Of a stretch of 64,000 bases of DNA, positions 35,592 to 45,588 are shown in pieces. The notes below the pieces were generated by a model. That model saw only the letters and a list, made by a program, of their open reading frames with translations, did not search any database and was not told the origin of the DNA. The stretch is from assembly GCF_000231405.2 (NCBI RefSeq), contig NZ_CP007032.1, forward strand, positions 248,001-312,000, read 5' to 3'. The stretch is from Desulfitobacterium metallireducens DSM 15288 (GTDB lineage Bacteria; Bacillota; Desulfitobacteriia; Desulfitobacteriales; Desulfitobacteriaceae). The position numbers and the translations under genes were made by a program. Numbering within the stretch: the stretch's first letter is position 1; each line of letters starts with the position of its first letter.

Positions 35592-36275
35592 GTGAATGTC
35601 GAGTTAATTCAATATACGCCAGACCCAGAAAAGGTCGTTGCAGCTGCAGCGCGTTTATGCTACTCAGCTGATCCTGTTCCAGAACTTATGGAGAAGCTGA
35701 CGGATGAGAAAATCGCGGGTTTTGTGCGTAAACTAAATTCTATGGGACATCTTTCTCCTTTTGAACATGTAAGTTTTCAGTTTTCTATTGATGGGGTGTC
35801 GAGAGCCTTATCGCATCAATTGGTGCGTCATCGCATTGCTAGCTATTCCCAACGTTCTCAGCGTTATGTTAAGGAAGCAGGGTTTGAATTTGTGACCCCC
35901 CCTAGTATTCGCCGTAATCCTGAAGCTCTAGTCCGCTTTGAAAAAGTAATGCAAACCTTGCAAGAAGAGTATCAGGAACTTCTCAAAGTGGCTCCAGCAG
36001 AGGATGCACGTTATGTTTTACCTAATGCTTGTACGACCTCGTTAATGGCTACTTTTAACGCTCGCTCCCTGCTCAATTTCTTTGAGCATCGAACTTGTAT
36101 GCGTGCACAATGGGAAATTCGCCAAATGGCTGAAAAGATGCTTCAGCTAGTCCAGGAGGTTGCTCCTAACCTCTTTGCTGAAGCGGGGCCTACCTGTGTT
36201 ACCCAAGGGGTATGCCATGAGGGAGCGATGAGCTGCGGACGTATTAAGACGCTTAAGAATCGAACTAAGGAGTAA
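35592..36275 (+). CDS. thyX: Flavin-dependent thymidylate synthase
   Basis: Makes dTMP from dUMP with FAD and methylenetetrahydrofolate. The ThyX signature RHRIASYSQRSQRY is at about residue 77 (RHRxxSxxxxSxR). The 227-residue length is normal. The start is GTG at 35592. It ends with an overlap with the rlmB ATG (TAATG). A position between mrnC and rlmB is common in clostridia. Confidence 0.95.
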   Translation: MNVELIQYTPDPEKVVAAAARLCYSADPVPELMEKLTDEKIAGFVRKLNSMGHLSPFEHVSFQFSIDGVSRALSHQLVRHRIASYSQRSQRYVKEAGFEFVTPPSIRRNPEALVRFEKVMQTLQEEYQELLKVAPAEDARYVLPNACTTSLMATFNARSLLNFFEHRTCMRAQWEIRQMAEKMLQLVQEVAPNLFAEAGPTCVTQGVCHEGAMSCGRIKTLKNRTKE

Positions 36276-37036
36276 TGCTCATGAGTGAAATAAACGACGA
36301 AATAATCTATGGTCGCAACTCAGTTAGAGAACTTTTAAAAGCGGATAAACCCGTCAACAAAGTCCTATTTCAATCCGAAGGAACAGGGACGAATTTTCAA
36401 GAACTCGTTGAAGTTGCTCGAGAAAAAAGAATCCCTTTTCAGTTTGTCGAAAAATCAGCGCTGGATCGCCTGACAGCTCATGCTAAACACCAGGGTGTTT
36501 TGGCCTATGTTGCGCCAAGAGAGTACGCGACAGTGGAAGATATTTTAGGTTTAGCACGTTCCAAGGGAGAAGACCCGTTCATCCTCGTATTAGATGAGGT
36601 TGAAGATCCCCATAACCTTGGAGCACTTATTCGTACAGTTGACGCGGTTGGGGCCCATGGTGTCATTATTCCTAAACGCCGAAGTGTAGGATTGACAGGA
36701 ACTGTAGCCAAAACCTCAGCTGGAGCGGTTGAGCATGTGCTCGTTGCTCGTGAAACGAATCTAGTCCAAACACTAGAGGAGTTAAAGAAAGAGGGCTGTT
36801 GGATTGCAGGAGCTGAGGCTGGAGGAGTAGAAGCCTCTCAGACAGATTTAACGGGCCCAAGAGTTTTGGTAATTGGAAGTGAAGGCAAGGGGATTGGCCG
36901 CTTAGTTCGGGAAGCCTGCGATGAAATCGTGAGTCTTCCCATGAAAGGTAAGATTAATTCGTTAAACGCGAGTGTAGCCGGTTCAATCCTTTTGTATGAG
37001 GTTCTTCGACAACGTACTGCCAAAACTTCACCTTGA
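36275..37036 (+). CDS. rlmB: 23S rRNA 2'-O-methyltransferase (RlmB/TrmH family)
   Basis: SpoU-type rRNA ribose methyltransferase, also known as YacO in Bacillus. An N-terminal substrate-binding domain (IIYGRNSVRELLKADKPVNK) precedes the knotted catalytic domain with LDEVEDPHNLGALIRT, IGSEGKGIGRLVREACD and SLNASVAGSILLYE. The start is ATG at 36275, overlapping the thyX stop; ATG at 36281 is an alternative. No yacP-type gene follows. Confidence 0.93.
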   Translation: MLMSEINDEIIYGRNSVRELLKADKPVNKVLFQSEGTGTNFQELVEVAREKRIPFQFVEKSALDRLTAHAKHQGVLAYVAPREYATVEDILGLARSKGEDPFILVLDEVEDPHNLGALIRTVDAVGAHGVIIPKRRSVGLTGTVAKTSAGAVEHVLVARETNLVQTLEELKKEGCWIAGAEAGGVEASQTDLTGPRVLVIGSEGKGIGRLVREACDEIVSLPMKGKINSLNASVAGSILLYEVLRQRTAKTSP

Positions 37037-37136
37037 GCTTTTCGTAGCACTCGGTTATAATAAAAATGTTATTGCTTGCGGACAAGAGTGATATATTATT
37101 ACGCTATCTTCATCACCATGATAAGGGGGAAGCACT

Positions 37137-37790
37137 TTGAATCTTAATGCCCAACCTGAAGAATCTGAAGGGTGCGATGCAATTGAAATCATAGCGGATG
37201 AAGAAATCGTAGAGCTGGCCAAAGAAGGCGATGCCGTAGCGCTCGAATACTTAATTAACAAGTATAAGAATTTTGTTAGAGCAAAGGCACGATCATATTT
37301 TTTGATTGGCGCAGATCGCGAAGATATTATCCAGGAGGGTATGATTGGGCTCTATAAAGCAATTCGGGATTTCCGCGGTGATAAGCTCTCTTCTTTTCGG
37401 GCTTTTGCCGAGTTGTGCATAACACGCCAAATTATTACTGCTATTAAAACGGCAACTCGTCAAAAACACATTCCACTTAACTCTTATGTATCATTGAATA
37501 AACCAATCTATGATGAAGATTCGGATCGAACTCTCCTTGATGTGATTTCTGGAACTCGAATTACAGATCCAGAAGAGCTTATTATTAGCCAGGAAGAGTA
37601 TGATGATATTGAAGAAAAGATGGGCGAGATTCTAAGTTCTTTAGAGTGGAAAGTATTGATGTCTTATTTAGAAGGCAAATCATATCAAGAGATTGCAGTA
37701 GATTTGCATCGTCACGTTAAATCAATTGACAATGCTCTCCAACGGGTTAAGAGAAAACTTGAACGATATCTAGAGAGAAGAAATGGCTAG
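37137..37790 (+). CDS. sigH: RNA polymerase sigma-H factor
   Basis: Sigma factor for early stationary phase and the start of sporulation (Spo0H). Region 2 is ALEYLINKYKNFVRAKARSY with DREDIIQEGMIGLYKAIRDF, and the C-terminal region 4 helix-turn-helix is SYQEIAVDLHRHVKSIDNAL. The 217-residue length matches. The start is TTG at 37137 after a GGGGGAAG SD. Its presence suggests the organism forms spores. Not to be confused with extracytoplasmic-function sigma factors, which are shorter. Confidence 0.94.
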   Translation: MNLNAQPEESEGCDAIEIIADEEIVELAKEGDAVALEYLINKYKNFVRAKARSYFLIGADREDIIQEGMIGLYKAIRDFRGDKLSSFRAFAELCITRQIITAIKTATRQKHIPLNSYVSLNKPIYDEDSDRTLLDVISGTRITDPEELIISQEEYDDIEEKMGEILSSLEWKVLMSYLEGKSYQEIAVDLHRHVKSIDNALQRVKRKLERYLERRNG

Positions 37791-37866
37791 AAGTGTCTCA
37801 GAATGACGAAATACGACATAAAGCCTCTATGCTGAAGTACTTAGGATTTTAAGTAAGATTTTGGAT

Positions 37867-37902
37867 AAATTCTTTCGACGGATTTCGTCGAAGAATTTTT
37901 TT
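37867..37902 (+). terminator. sigH terminator
   Basis: AAATTCTTTCGACG pairs with CGTCGAAGAATTT with one bulged T, followed by a run of T. Confidence 0.88.
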
Positions 37903-37978
37903 ATCTGTTTTTGCCCAAAAGAGGTATATTTTTAAGAGCCAAAGGTATATACTAGGGTAAGTGCCTCTTAATTGACAT

Positions 37979-38053
<75 letters not shown>

Positions 38054-38062
38054 AGTATAATC

Positions 38063-38092
38063 AACTCCGTAGAACAAGCTGCGGGGTTTTCT
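38063..38092 (+). terminator. tRNA terminator
   Basis: AACTCCGTAG pairs with CTGCGGGGTT over ten positions (two wobble pairs) around AACAAG, followed by TTTT. Confidence 0.8.
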
Positions 38093-38167
38093 ACTTTGTT
38101 TTTGACAAATATTCAATGGATTTATTACGCCTATCCTAGCTAGATTGTGTTTTTCTATAGGTAGGTC

Positions 38168-38230
38168 TTGTGATTATCCAAAGGATGCGGTACAATAATG
38201 GAGATGTAGGGGGCAGCTTGGCTGTCTTAT
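38168..38230 (+). other. Orphan promoter and short hairpin in the tRNA-rpmG gap
   Basis: The 303-base stretch 38054-38356 has no gene. It contains the tRNA terminator, a promoter-like TTGTGA-17-TACAAT (38168-38196), then a GGCAGC-TTG-GCTGTC hairpin (38212-38226) followed by T-rich sequence, and finally the rpmG promoter. The middle unit could make a transcript of only some tens of bases, or may be chance. Confidence 0.3.
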
Positions 38231-38270
38231 TTATTTTTGTCTTATTTGTTGTATAAAAAACTTCTATTTC

Positions 38271-38299
38271 TTGACAGGACTAGTCTCTTGTGATAAATT
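38271..38299 (+). promoter_or_regulatory. rpmG-secE-nusG promoter
   Basis: TTGACA, 17 bases and TAAATT, about 60 bases before the rpmG start. Confidence 0.8.
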
Positions 38300-38356
38300 A
38301 TTTGAGCATGGATTAAATCCGGAGTTATATGTTTTTGTCCAGGGAGGTGTTCGTGA

Positions 38357-38506
38357 ATGCGTGTCGCGCTTAATTTAGCATGTACGGAATGCAAAAACCG
38401 TAACTATTCAACGATGAAAAACAAGAAAAATAATCCTGACCGAATAGAGCTTAAAAAGTATTGTAAGTTCTGTAAGACTCACACAACCCACAAGGAAACC
38501 AAATAA
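38357..38506 (+). CDS. rpmG: Ribosomal protein L33 (zinc-binding type)
   Basis: A 49-residue large-subunit protein. Zinc-ligand cysteines C9 and C12 (ACTEC) and C36 and C39 (YCKFC) make it the C+ paralogue. The rest ([20 protein letters not shown]) is typical L33. AGGGAGGTG lies upstream. ATG at 38357 is preferred to GTG at 38353, which is out of frame. First gene before secE-nusG. Confidence 0.95.
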   Translation: MRVALNLACTECKNRNYSTMKNKKNNPDRIELKKYCKFCKTHTTHKETK

Positions 38507-38585
38507 TTTTTTTTTATTATTCGGCTGTACGCCGGGAAGCGTTGTCGAGTATGGTGGTACAGATGTCTTGTAAGGATGTGATCGA

Positions 38586-38813
38586 GTGGGCGCTATAAAA
38601 AAACCAACAAATACTTCTGGACAAAAATCAACCGAAAAGGCGACAGAGTATTTTAGGGGAGTTATAAGCGAACTGAAAAAGGTACAATGGCCGAATCGCC
38701 AACAACTTTTAACCTATACAGGTGTGGTTTTGGTGGCTGTTGTGATAGTAGCTGTGTTACTTTGGATTGTCGATAGCGGGCTAAGTTTCTTAATGACAAA
38801 ATTGCTCGGATAG
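38586..38813 (+). CDS. secE: Preprotein translocase subunit SecE
   Basis: Small essential clamp of the SecYEG channel. The 75 residues carry YFRGVISELKKVQWPNRQQL, the SecE signature, and one membrane helix (about 49-72). The GTG start follows AAGGATGTGA. It lies in the usual rpmG-secE-nusG order. Confidence 0.94.
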   Translation: MGAIKKPTNTSGQKSTEKATEYFRGVISELKKVQWPNRQQLLTYTGVVLVAVVIVAVLLWIVDSGLSFLMTKLLG

Positions 38814-38884
38814 GCTCTCGAACAGGTTGCCCTTAGACTTGGCAAGGAGGTTTGGGACCGGTATTAGAGGTTCCCTTTTGAATT

Positions 38885-39412
38885 ATGGCGAAAAATTGGT
38901 ATGTCATTCACACCTATTCCGGTTATGAGAATAAGGTGAAGACGAATCTTGAAAAGCGCGTGGAATCCATGAATATGGAGGACAAAATATTTCGCGTTCT
39001 TGTTCCCATGGAAGATGAGATTGAAATCAAAAATGGGAAGAAGAAAATTGCCAAGCGTAAGGTATTCCCAGGATACGTTCTGGTCGAGATGGAAATGACC
39101 GATGATTCCTGGTATGTTGTTAGGAATACTCCTGGGGTAACCGGCTTTGTTGGGACAGGTGCAAAACCAATCCCGCTTTTAGAGCATGAAGTCGTAAGTA
39201 TTTTGCGCCAAATGGGCGTTGAAGAAGTACGAACCCATATTGATTATTCCATTAATCAAAGCGTTCGCGTTGCATCCGGACCCTTTAAAGATTTTGTTGG
39301 CGTTGTCCGAGAGATCTTGGAGGACAAAGGTAAATTGCGAGTTGCTGTCTCCATGTTTGGTCGGGAGACACCTGTTGAACTTGATTTTGCCCAAGTCGAA
39401 AAAATCGACTAA
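38885..39412 (+). CDS. nusG: Transcription antitermination/termination factor NusG
   Basis: RNA polymerase elongation factor. The N-terminal NGN domain starts KNWYVIHTYSGYENKVKTNL, contains FPGYVLVEMEM and WYVVRNTPGVTGFVG, and the C-terminal KOW domain is GPFKDFVGVVREIL. The 175-residue length is typical. GGCAAGGAGGTTTGGG (38837-38852) lies 32 bases upstream, farther than usual; no closer SD is seen. Confidence 0.95.
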   Translation: MAKNWYVIHTYSGYENKVKTNLEKRVESMNMEDKIFRVLVPMEDEIEIKNGKKKIAKRKVFPGYVLVEMEMTDDSWYVVRNTPGVTGFVGTGAKPIPLLEHEVVSILRQMGVEEVRTHIDYSINQSVRVASGPFKDFVGVVREILEDKGKLRVAVSMFGRETPVELDFAQVEKID

Positions 39413-39447
39413 GCAGATAGAATTACCCTATTAAGGAGGTGTAAAGC

Positions 39448-39876
39448 ATGGCAAAAAAAGTTGTTGGTTTGGTAAAATTAGCGATTACAGCGGGTAAAGC
39501 AACACCGGCACCTCCGGTTGGTCCTGCTCTTGGACAGCATGGGGTCAATATTATGGCCTTTTGCAAAGAGTACAATGAGCGTACAAAGGATCAAGCGGGA
39601 CTTATTATTCCGGTTGAGATTACTGTTTATGAGGATCGCTCCTTTACCTTTATTACTAAAACCCCGCCAGCTTCAGTATTACTGAAAAAAGCAGCGAATA
39701 TCAATTCTGGTTCGGCTGAGCCTAATCGCAAGAAGGTGGCTAAAGTTGATAAAACCAAAGTTCGTGAAATCGCTGAACTGAAGATGAAAGACCTAAACGC
39801 CGCAAGTGTCGAATCTGCAATGCGCATGATCGAAGGCACAGCACGGAGCATGGGAATTGAAATCATCGAAGCTTAA
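39448..39876 (+). CDS. rplK: Ribosomal protein L11
   Basis: Part of the GTPase-associated centre of the large subunit, binding 23S rRNA near L10-L12. It has [20 protein letters not shown] and the C-terminal RNA-binding region ending [12 protein letters not shown]. At 142 residues it is normal. AAGGAGGTG precedes the ATG. First of the rplK-rplA pair. Confidence 0.96.
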   Translation: MAKKVVGLVKLAITAGKATPAPPVGPALGQHGVNIMAFCKEYNERTKDQAGLIIPVEITVYEDRSFTFITKTPPASVLLKKAANINSGSAEPNRKKVAKVDKTKVREIAELKMKDLNAASVESAMRMIEGTARSMGIEIIEA

Positions 39877-39927
39877 TTCGATGCGTGGGAGGGTGTAAAC
39901 CCGAATCGACCACAAGGAGGTTAAAGA

Positions 39928-40620
39928 ATGTCTAAAGTTGGAAAGAACTATCAAGATGCAGTGAAAGCGTTTGATCGTAATTCCTTTTACGAGCCTGCAG
40001 AGGCTTTAGCTACTGTTAAAAAGATTGCGAAAGCAAAATTTGATGAGACAGTAGATGTTGCTTTTAAGCTGGGTATTGATACACGTCATGCCGATCAACA
40101 AATTCGGGGGGCTGTAGTTCTACCGAATGGTACAGGTAAAACCCGGTCTGTTCTTGTGTTTGCTAAAGGCGAAAAAGCAAAAGAAGCTGAAGCAGCAGGC
40201 GCGGATTTTGTGGGTGCTGAAGACATGATTGCTAAAATCGAGCAAGGTTGGTTTGGTTTCGAAGTCGTTGTAGCTACTCCTGATATGATGGGGTTGGTTG
40301 GTAAATTGGGTCGGGTGCTCGGTCCTAAAGGACTTATGCCAAATCCAAAGACCGGAACCGTTACGCTTGATGTAACGAAGGCGATCAAAGAAATCAAAGC
40401 AGGTAAGATCGAGTACCGTGCTGATAAAGCCGGAACTATTCATGCACCGATTGGTAAAGTATCCTTCACAGAAGAACAGCTTACAGAGAACTATAAAACT
40501 CTGGCAGAAGTTCTGGCTAAAGCAAAACCTGCAGCGGCTAAGGGACAATATGTTCGTAGTGCGACGGTTTCTTCTACGATGGGACCTGGCGTACGGATTA
40601 ACCCGGCTAAAGCACTCTAA
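39928..40620 (+). CDS. rplA: Ribosomal protein L1
   Basis: Forms the L1 stalk that guides tRNA out of the E site; in many bacteria it also represses its own operon. [20 protein letters not shown] and [18 protein letters not shown] are the L1 signatures. Length 230 is typical. CAAGGAGG precedes the ATG. The following promoter and L10 leader separate it from rplJ. Confidence 0.96.
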   Translation: MSKVGKNYQDAVKAFDRNSFYEPAEALATVKKIAKAKFDETVDVAFKLGIDTRHADQQIRGAVVLPNGTGKTRSVLVFAKGEKAKEAEAAGADFVGAEDMIAKIEQGWFGFEVVVATPDMMGLVGKLGRVLGPKGLMPNPKTGTVTLDVTKAIKEIKAGKIEYRADKAGTIHAPIGKVSFTEEQLTENYKTLAEVLAKAKPAAAKGQYVRSATVSSTMGPGVRINPAKAL

Positions 40621-40644
40621 TATAATAATTAGAGAAATTGTTTC

Positions 40645-40673
40645 TTGACAGGATTACACAGATAAGATATACT
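40645..40673 (+). promoter_or_regulatory. rplJL promoter
   Basis: TTGACA, exactly 17 bases and TATACT, 25 bases after rplA. Predicted start near 40680. Confidence 0.9.
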
Positions 40674-40679
40674 CAGCAA

Positions 40680-40800
40680 GAATTAAATAGCAATCCGCTG
40701 TAGACAGCAGGGGCTGAAAAGCTTAATAGCCTGCCGAGGTTGGAGAATTGATCCCTAATACTGGGCATTCTTAACCTCTGCATACGCGGAGGTTTTTATT
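40680..40800 (+). ncRNA. L10 leader (ribosomal protein autoregulatory RNA)
   Basis: A conserved leader (CGCTGTAGACAGCAGGGGCT, then TTAATAGCCTGCCGAGGTT) expected to bind the L10-L12 complex. It ends in a terminator, AACCTCTGC (40773-40781) with GCGGAGGTT (40786-40794) and a T run. An upstream GAGGTT (40736-40741) can pair with the same AACCTC, giving a competing antiterminator. This is a transcription-attenuation switch. Confidence 0.9.
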
Positions 40801-40842
40801 TCTTTATGGGTGAGTGAAATCTGTGGAAGGAGGTGGGCTATA

Positions 40843-41367
40843 GTGCCAAATTACGAGGGAAAAGCACAAGTCGTTACGGAAATTAAAGAAAAGTTCCAAG
40901 GAGCTTCAGGGGTAGTCATTGCTGACTATCGTGGAATAACAGTTGCTCAAGCAACCCAACTTCGTGCTCAATTACGTCAAGCGGGCGTTGAATACCGTGT
41001 ATTGAAAAATACATTGGTTAGTCGTGCTGCACATGAGGTCGGTATTGAGGGATTGGATTCTTACCTTGAAGGACCAACCGCTGTTGCTTTTAGTGCTGAT
41101 CCGGTAGCACCGGCAAAAGTTTTATCCGATTTTGCTAAAGGTGTAAAAACCTTTGCAATTAAAGGCGGTGTCGTTGAGGGGAAAGTCGTTGATTCGAACG
41201 GTGTGAAAGCTCTGGCTGAACTACCTTCGCGCGAAGTACTCCTTACGCAAGTCGTACGCGGAATGCAAGCTCCATTGGTTGGAATGGTCAATGTTCTTCA
41301 GGGACCTATCCGCAAGATGGGTTATGCCTTAGAAGAAGTGCGTAAACTTAAAGAAGCTCAAGCTTAA
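40843..41367 (+). CDS. rplJ: Ribosomal protein L10
   Basis: Base of the L12 stalk; with L12 it represses its own synthesis through the leader upstream. The start is GTG at 40843 (MPNYEGKAQ), eight bases after GGAAGGAGGTG; an upstream in-frame start has no comparable SD. It encodes 174 residues with GVEYRVLKNTLVSRA and GPTAVAFS as family motifs. Followed after 105 bases by rplL. Confidence 0.95.
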   Translation: MPNYEGKAQVVTEIKEKFQGASGVVIADYRGITVAQATQLRAQLRQAGVEYRVLKNTLVSRAAHEVGIEGLDSYLEGPTAVAFSADPVAPAKVLSDFAKGVKTFAIKGGVVEGKVVDSNGVKALAELPSREVLLTQVVRGMQAPLVGMVNVLQGPIRKMGYALEEVRKLKEAQA

Positions 41368-41369
41368 TC

Positions 41370-41430
41370 AAAGTTCGATAATTTATTGTTCGAACTTTAA
41401 GGGGATTGTAAAGAGACCCTTTTTTAAGAA
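41370..41430 (+). other. Hairpins between rplJ and rplL
   Basis: AAAGTTCGA pairs with TCGAACTTT (41370-41378, 41390-41398). A second, weak AAGGG/CCCTT pairing follows and ends in TTTTTT at about 41425. This may be partial termination, a processing site, or mRNA protection that helps give L12 excess over L10. Function is inference. Confidence 0.55.
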
Positions 41431-41472
41431 ATATTATTAAATTTTAAAGGATTTTAAGGAGGAAATTTTAAC

Positions 41473-41847
41473 ATGTCTAAAACTGCTGAAATTCTCGAAG
41501 CCGTAAAAGGTTTAACTGTTCTCGAACTCGCTGAGCTTGTAAAAGCTTTCGAAGAAGAATTTGGTGTTAGTGCTGCTGCTCCTGTAGCAGTTGCTGCTGC
41601 TCCTGGCGCTGCTGCTCCTGCAGATGTTGCTGAACAAACCGAATTTGATGTTATTCTTGCAAGTGCTGGTGGATCTAAAATCAATGTTATCAAAGTTGTT
41701 CGCGAAGTTACCGGCCTTGGACTTAAAGAAGCGAAAGAACTTGTTGATAATGCTCCAAAAGCAATCAAAGAAAAAGTTGGCAAAGAAGATGCTGAAGCTA
41801 TTAAAGCTAAACTTGTCGAAGCTGGTGCTACAGTAGAAGTAAAATAA
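41473..41847 (+). CDS. rplL: Ribosomal protein L7/L12
   Basis: Flexible stalk protein that recruits and activates translation GTPases. The N-terminal dimerisation domain ([17 protein letters not shown]), an alanine-rich hinge (about 38-55) and the C-terminal domain ([20 protein letters not shown]) are all present. It encodes 124 residues. AAGGAGG precedes the ATG. Highly biased codon use (GCT, GTT, GAA) fits a highly expressed gene. Confidence 0.96.
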   Translation: MSKTAEILEAVKGLTVLELAELVKAFEEEFGVSAAAPVAVAAAPGAAAPADVAEQTEFDVILASAGGSKINVIKVVREVTGLGLKEAKELVDNAPKAIKEKVGKEDAEAIKAKLVEAGATVEVK

Positions 41848-41884
41848 GTTTCTTAGTAAACTTAACTCATGCTAACAGAAAAGG

Positions 41885-41917
41885 TGCTTACTCAGAAATG
41901 GGTAAGCATTTTTTTTA
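41885..41917 (+). terminator. rplL terminator
   Basis: TGCTTACTC pairs with GGGTAAGCA around AGAAAT, followed by eight or more T. Separates rplJL from rpoBC. Confidence 0.92.
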
Positions 41918-41947
41918 CAAAAAAAGTTGAATATCTTTCGTTTTTTC

Positions 41948-41976
41948 TTGACAAATCCAATTTTGCTTGTTATCCT
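41948..41976 (+). promoter_or_regulatory. rpoBC promoter
   Basis: TTGACA, exactly 17 bases and TATCCT, 100 bases after rplL and about 235 bases before rpoB. Confidence 0.8.
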
Positions 41977-41982
41977 TAATAA

Positions 41983-42209
41983 TTGTTACGTTACATAAAA
42001 TGCGTATATTATCCACTATATTCCTTTAGCGAAATAGCACACTTCGAAGTGCGTAATGGGGAGATTATCATTTGATCAATCGTATGACTCGAGAGGGATC
42101 TCCATAAATAGCGAAGCGAGGTTTTGAAAAGAAGGCCTTGCTTTTGGTTGTTTATGTCTAAATATTATTTCCTCGTGCGAGGACATCACACTTGAGGGGT
42201 GAAGCGTAA
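41983..42209 (+). other. Long structured leader of rpoBC
   Basis: The region between rplL and rpoB (362 bases) has no gene. After the promoter, the leader of about 225 bases contains several possible hairpins: GCACACTTCGAAGTGCG near 42038-42054, GGGGAGAT ... GGATCTCC at about 42058-42105, and CCTCGTGCGAGG near 42172. No terminator T run follows. It may regulate translation or mRNA stability of rpoB; I recognise no known family. Confidence 0.5.
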
Positions 42210-45200
42210 ATGTTCTATCCTGTTAAGGTTGGGACGCGGGAGCGCTGGAGTTATTCCAGAATCCGGGAAGTTCTCGACATGCCAAATCTAATTGAAATCC
42301 AGCAGAACTCCTATCATTGGTTTCTTGATGAAGGACTTCGCGAAATGTTCCATGACATTTCTCCAATTCAAGATTTCACCGGGAATCTAGTCTTAGAATT
42401 TATTGACTACAGCCTGGGTGAGCCCAAATATGACGTGGAAGAGTGCAAGGAACGTGACGTGACCTTTGCAGCGCCTTTACGGGTAAAGGTTCGCCTCATT
42501 AATAAAGAAACAGGTGAGGTCAAAGAACAAGAAGTCTTCATGGGGGATTTTCCGCTCATGACAGCCAAAGGCACGTTTATCATCAATGGGGCTGAACGGG
42601 TCATTGTTAGCCAGCTCGTTCGATCTCCTGGCGTCTATTATAATGAAAGTATCGATCCAAGTGGGAAAAAACTCTATGGCGCAACTGTCATTCCTAATCG
42701 GGGTGCATGGCTTGAATTCGAGTCGGATTTAAACGATAATTTGTTCGTCCGTGTGGACCGTACAAGAAAGCTTCCGGCAACTGTTCTCATTCGTGCTCTG
42801 GGGTATGCTACGAACGGACAAATCCTCGAACTTTTCGAGGACAATGAACATGTCCGCTTGACTTTAGAAAGAGATAATTCTGAGTCTGCGGAAGAAGCTC
42901 TGGTCGAAATATACAAACGTTTACGACCAGGTGAACCGCCGACGGTGGATAGTGCACGCTCTCTACTAGAAGCTTTATTCTTTGATGCTAAACGTTATGA
43001 CTTAGCTAAAGTCGGACGGTATAAATTGAATAAGAAATTAAAGCTGGACATTCCGCCCGAAGTGCATCATTTAACCCGTGAGGACATCATTGCTTCCTTG
43101 CGTCAAATGCTTGCTCTGATGAACGGGGAAGGTCATAAAGATGATATTGACCATCTTGGAAATCGCCGTCTGCGTTCAGTAGGTGAGTTGCTACAGAATC
43201 AGTTTCGAATCGGTCTTTCTCGAATGGAGAGAGTCGTACGTGAACGGATGACAATCCAAGATGTTGACGTGATTACACCACAAGTTCTCATTAATATTCG
43301 GCCTGTTGTGGCAGCAATTAAAGAGTTCTTTGGAAGTAGTCAGTTGTCCCAGTTCATGGATCAAACGAATCCTTTGGCTGAGTTGACGCATAAACGTCGG
43401 CTGAGTGCTTTGGGACCTGGCGGATTAAGCCGGGAACGTGCGGGCTTCGAAGTCCGTGACGTTCACTCTTCGCACTATGGTCGGATGTGCCCTATTGAGA
43501 CACCTGAAGGACCGAACATTGGGTTGATTGGATCCTTAAGCACGTATGGCCGAATTAATCCTTATGGTTTCATTGAGGCTCCTTACCGTAGAGTCGTTGA
43601 AAGTCAAGTCACTGAGCAAATTGATTACCTGACTGCAGATGAAGAAGAGAGATTCGTTGTTGCTCAGGCCAATTCTCCTATTGATGATGAAGGACGTTTT
43701 CTCGAAGATAAAATCGATGCAAGGCATGGCCCGGACTTTGTTCTTGTTCCACCAAGCCGAGTTGACTATATGGACGTATCTCCGAAGCAGATGGTTTCCA
43801 TCGCAACCGCTTTGATTCCTTTCTTAGAGCATGACGATGCGAACCGGGCTTTGATGGGTGCTAACATGCAACGTCAAGCCGTACCTCTCCTTCGTACTGA
43901 TTCTCCTTATGTAGGGACAGGGATGGAATATAAGTCAGCTAAAGATTCTGGTGTTTGTGTATTGGCAGAAAAAGCAGGAGTCGTTGAACGCTCGACAGCT
44001 GATGAAATCATCATTCGGCACGATGATGGAACACTTGAAAAACATAAGCTCCTTAAGTACCTCCGTTCTAATCAAGGGACGTGTATCAACCAACGCCCAA
44101 TCGTAGAAAAAGGAGAAGTGGTTGAGGCTGAACAAATCATTGCGGATGGCCCATCTACTGATCATGGAGAGTTAGCTCTAGGTAGGAATGTATTGATCGC
44201 CTTTATGACCTGGGAAGGTTACAACTACGAGGATGCTGTTCTCATTAGTGAAAAACTCGTGCGTGAAGATTACTATACTTCAATCCACATTGAAGAATAT
44301 GAATCTGATGCTCGTGATACGAAGCTTGGACCTGAGGAAATTACAAGAGACATTCCGAATGTTGGAGAAGATGTCTTGAAAGACTTAGATGAGCGAGGAA
44401 TTATCCGAATCGGAGCCGAAGTTCGTCCGGGCGATATTCTAGTGGGTAAAGTTACTCCAAAAGGAGAAACAGAGCTGACGGCAGAGGAACGACTCCTCCG
44501 CGCGATTTTCGGAGAAAAAGCTCGTGAAGTTAGAGATACCTCGCTCCGCGTACCTCATGGAGAAGCCGGTAAAATTGTCGATGTCAAAGTATTTACGAGA
44601 GAAAATGGAGATGAGCTCGCTCCAGGTGTTAATGAACTTGTTCGGGTTTATATCGCTCAAAAACGGAAAATTTCCGTGGGTGATAAAATGGCTGGACGCC
44701 ATGGTAACAAAGGGGTTATTTCGAGAATTATGCGTGAGGAAGATATGCCTTTCTTACCTGATGGCACCCCTGTTGAGATCGTTTTGAATCCGCTGGGTGT
44801 TCCGTCCCGGATGAATATTGGTCAGGTTCTGGAGACCCACCTTGGCTGGGCTGCAAAGACTCTCGGGGTAAAGGTTGCAACTCCTGTATTTGATGGAGCT
44901 CGAGAAGAAGATGTTTTCGAAACCTTGAAAAAAGCAGGACTTCCTGAAAACGGAAAAACAGTTCTTTATGATGGACGTACGGGTGAGCCTTTTGACAACC
45001 AAATCACCGTGGGAATTATGTACTTCTTGAAACTCCACCATTTGGTTGATGATAAAATTCATGCTCGTTCTACAGGACCATACTCTCTTGTTACACAACA
45101 GCCTCTCGGTGGTAAAGCGCAGTTCGGCGGACAACGTTTTGGAGAAATGGAAGTATGGGCACTTGAGGCTTATGGAGCTGCTTATACTTTACAAGAGATA

Positions 45201-45563
45201 CTTACCGTTAAGTCCGATGATGTCGTGGGTCGTGTCAAGACTTATGAAGCGATTGTTAAAGGTGAAAATATCCCTGAGCCGGGTGTCCCTGAGTCCTTCA
45301 AAGTTCTCATTAAGGAACTCCAGAGCTTAGCCCTTGATATTCGGGTGCTTACCGAGGATGATCAGGAAGTTGAGATTCGCGAGATCGACGAAGATGTGAC
45401 TGAACAAGCAAAGGAATTGGGGATGGATCTCGTAGAGGAAATGCCAACGACTCCTGAACTCGTGGAAACGACCGAAGAGGACGAAGGAGAAGAAGGCTTC
45501 GAAGAGGAAACTGTAGAAGTAATCTCAGAAGAAGACGAAGGAAGCTTCGACGATTTCGAGTAA
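42210..45563 (+). CDS. rpoB: RNA polymerase beta subunit
   Basis: Catalytic core subunit of RNA polymerase. The rifampicin-binding region is intact ([33 protein letters not shown]), as are [15 protein letters not shown] and the C-terminal [18 protein letters not shown]. At 1117 residues plus an acidic C-terminal extension ([16 protein letters not shown]) it is slightly short but complete for a Firmicute. GAGGGGTGAAG precedes the ATG. The beta' gene follows after 25 bases. Confidence 0.97.
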   Translation: MFYPVKVGTRERWSYSRIREVLDMPNLIEIQQNSYHWFLDEGLREMFHDISPIQDFTGNLVLEFIDYSLGEPKYDVEECKERDVTFAAPLRVKVRLINKETGEVKEQEVFMGDFPLMTAKGTFIINGAERVIVSQLVRSPGVYYNESIDPSGKKLYGATVIPNRGAWLEFESDLNDNLFVRVDRTRKLPATVLIRALGYATNGQILELFEDNEHVRLTLERDNSESAEEALVEIYKRLRPGEPPTVDSARSLLEALFFDAKRYDLAKVGRYKLNKKLKLDIPPEVHHLTREDIIASLRQMLALMNGEGHKDDIDHLGNRRLRSVGELLQNQFRIGLSRMERVVRERMTIQDVDVITPQVLINIRPVVAAIKEFFGSSQLSQFMDQTNPLAELTHKRRLSALGPGGLSRERAGFEVRDVHSSHYGRMCPIETPEGPNIGLIGSLSTYGRINPYGFIEAPYRRVVESQVTEQIDYLTADEEERFVVAQANSPIDDEGRFLEDKIDARHGPDFVLVPPSRVDYMDVSPKQMVSIATALIPFLEHDDANRALMGANMQRQAVPLLRTDSPYVGTGMEYKSAKDSGVCVLAEKAGVVERSTADEIIIRHDDGTLEKHKLLKYLRSNQGTCINQRPIVEKGEVVEAEQIIADGPSTDHGELALGRNVLIAFMTWEGYNYEDAVLISEKLVREDYYTSIHIEEYESDARDTKLGPEEITRDIPNVGEDVLKDLDERGIIRIGAEVRPGDILVGKVTPKGETELTAEERLLRAIFGEKAREVRDTSLRVPHGEAGKIVDVKVFTRENGDELAPGVNELVRVYIAQKRKISVGDKMAGRHGNKGVISRIMREEDMPFLPDGTPVEIVLNPLGVPSRMNIGQVLETHLGWAAKTLGVKVATPVFDGAREEDVFETLKKAGLPENGKTVLYDGRTGEPFDNQITVGIMYFLKLHHLVDDKIHARSTGPYSLVTQQPLGGKAQFGGQRFGEMEVWALEAYGAAYTLQEILTVKSDDVVGRVKTYEAIVKGENIPEPGVPESFKVLIKELQSLALDIRVLTEDDQEVEIREIDEDVTEQAKELGMDLVEEMPTTPELVETTEEDEGEEGFEEETVEVISEEDEGSFDDFE

Positions 45564-45588
45564 TTCCCAGGCGAAAGGAGAGAGGACC

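Noticed and set aside
41591-41836. Leucine/lysine-rich frame inside rplL
   Set aside because: Out-of-frame reading of the biased GCT/GTT/AAA codons of L7/L12.
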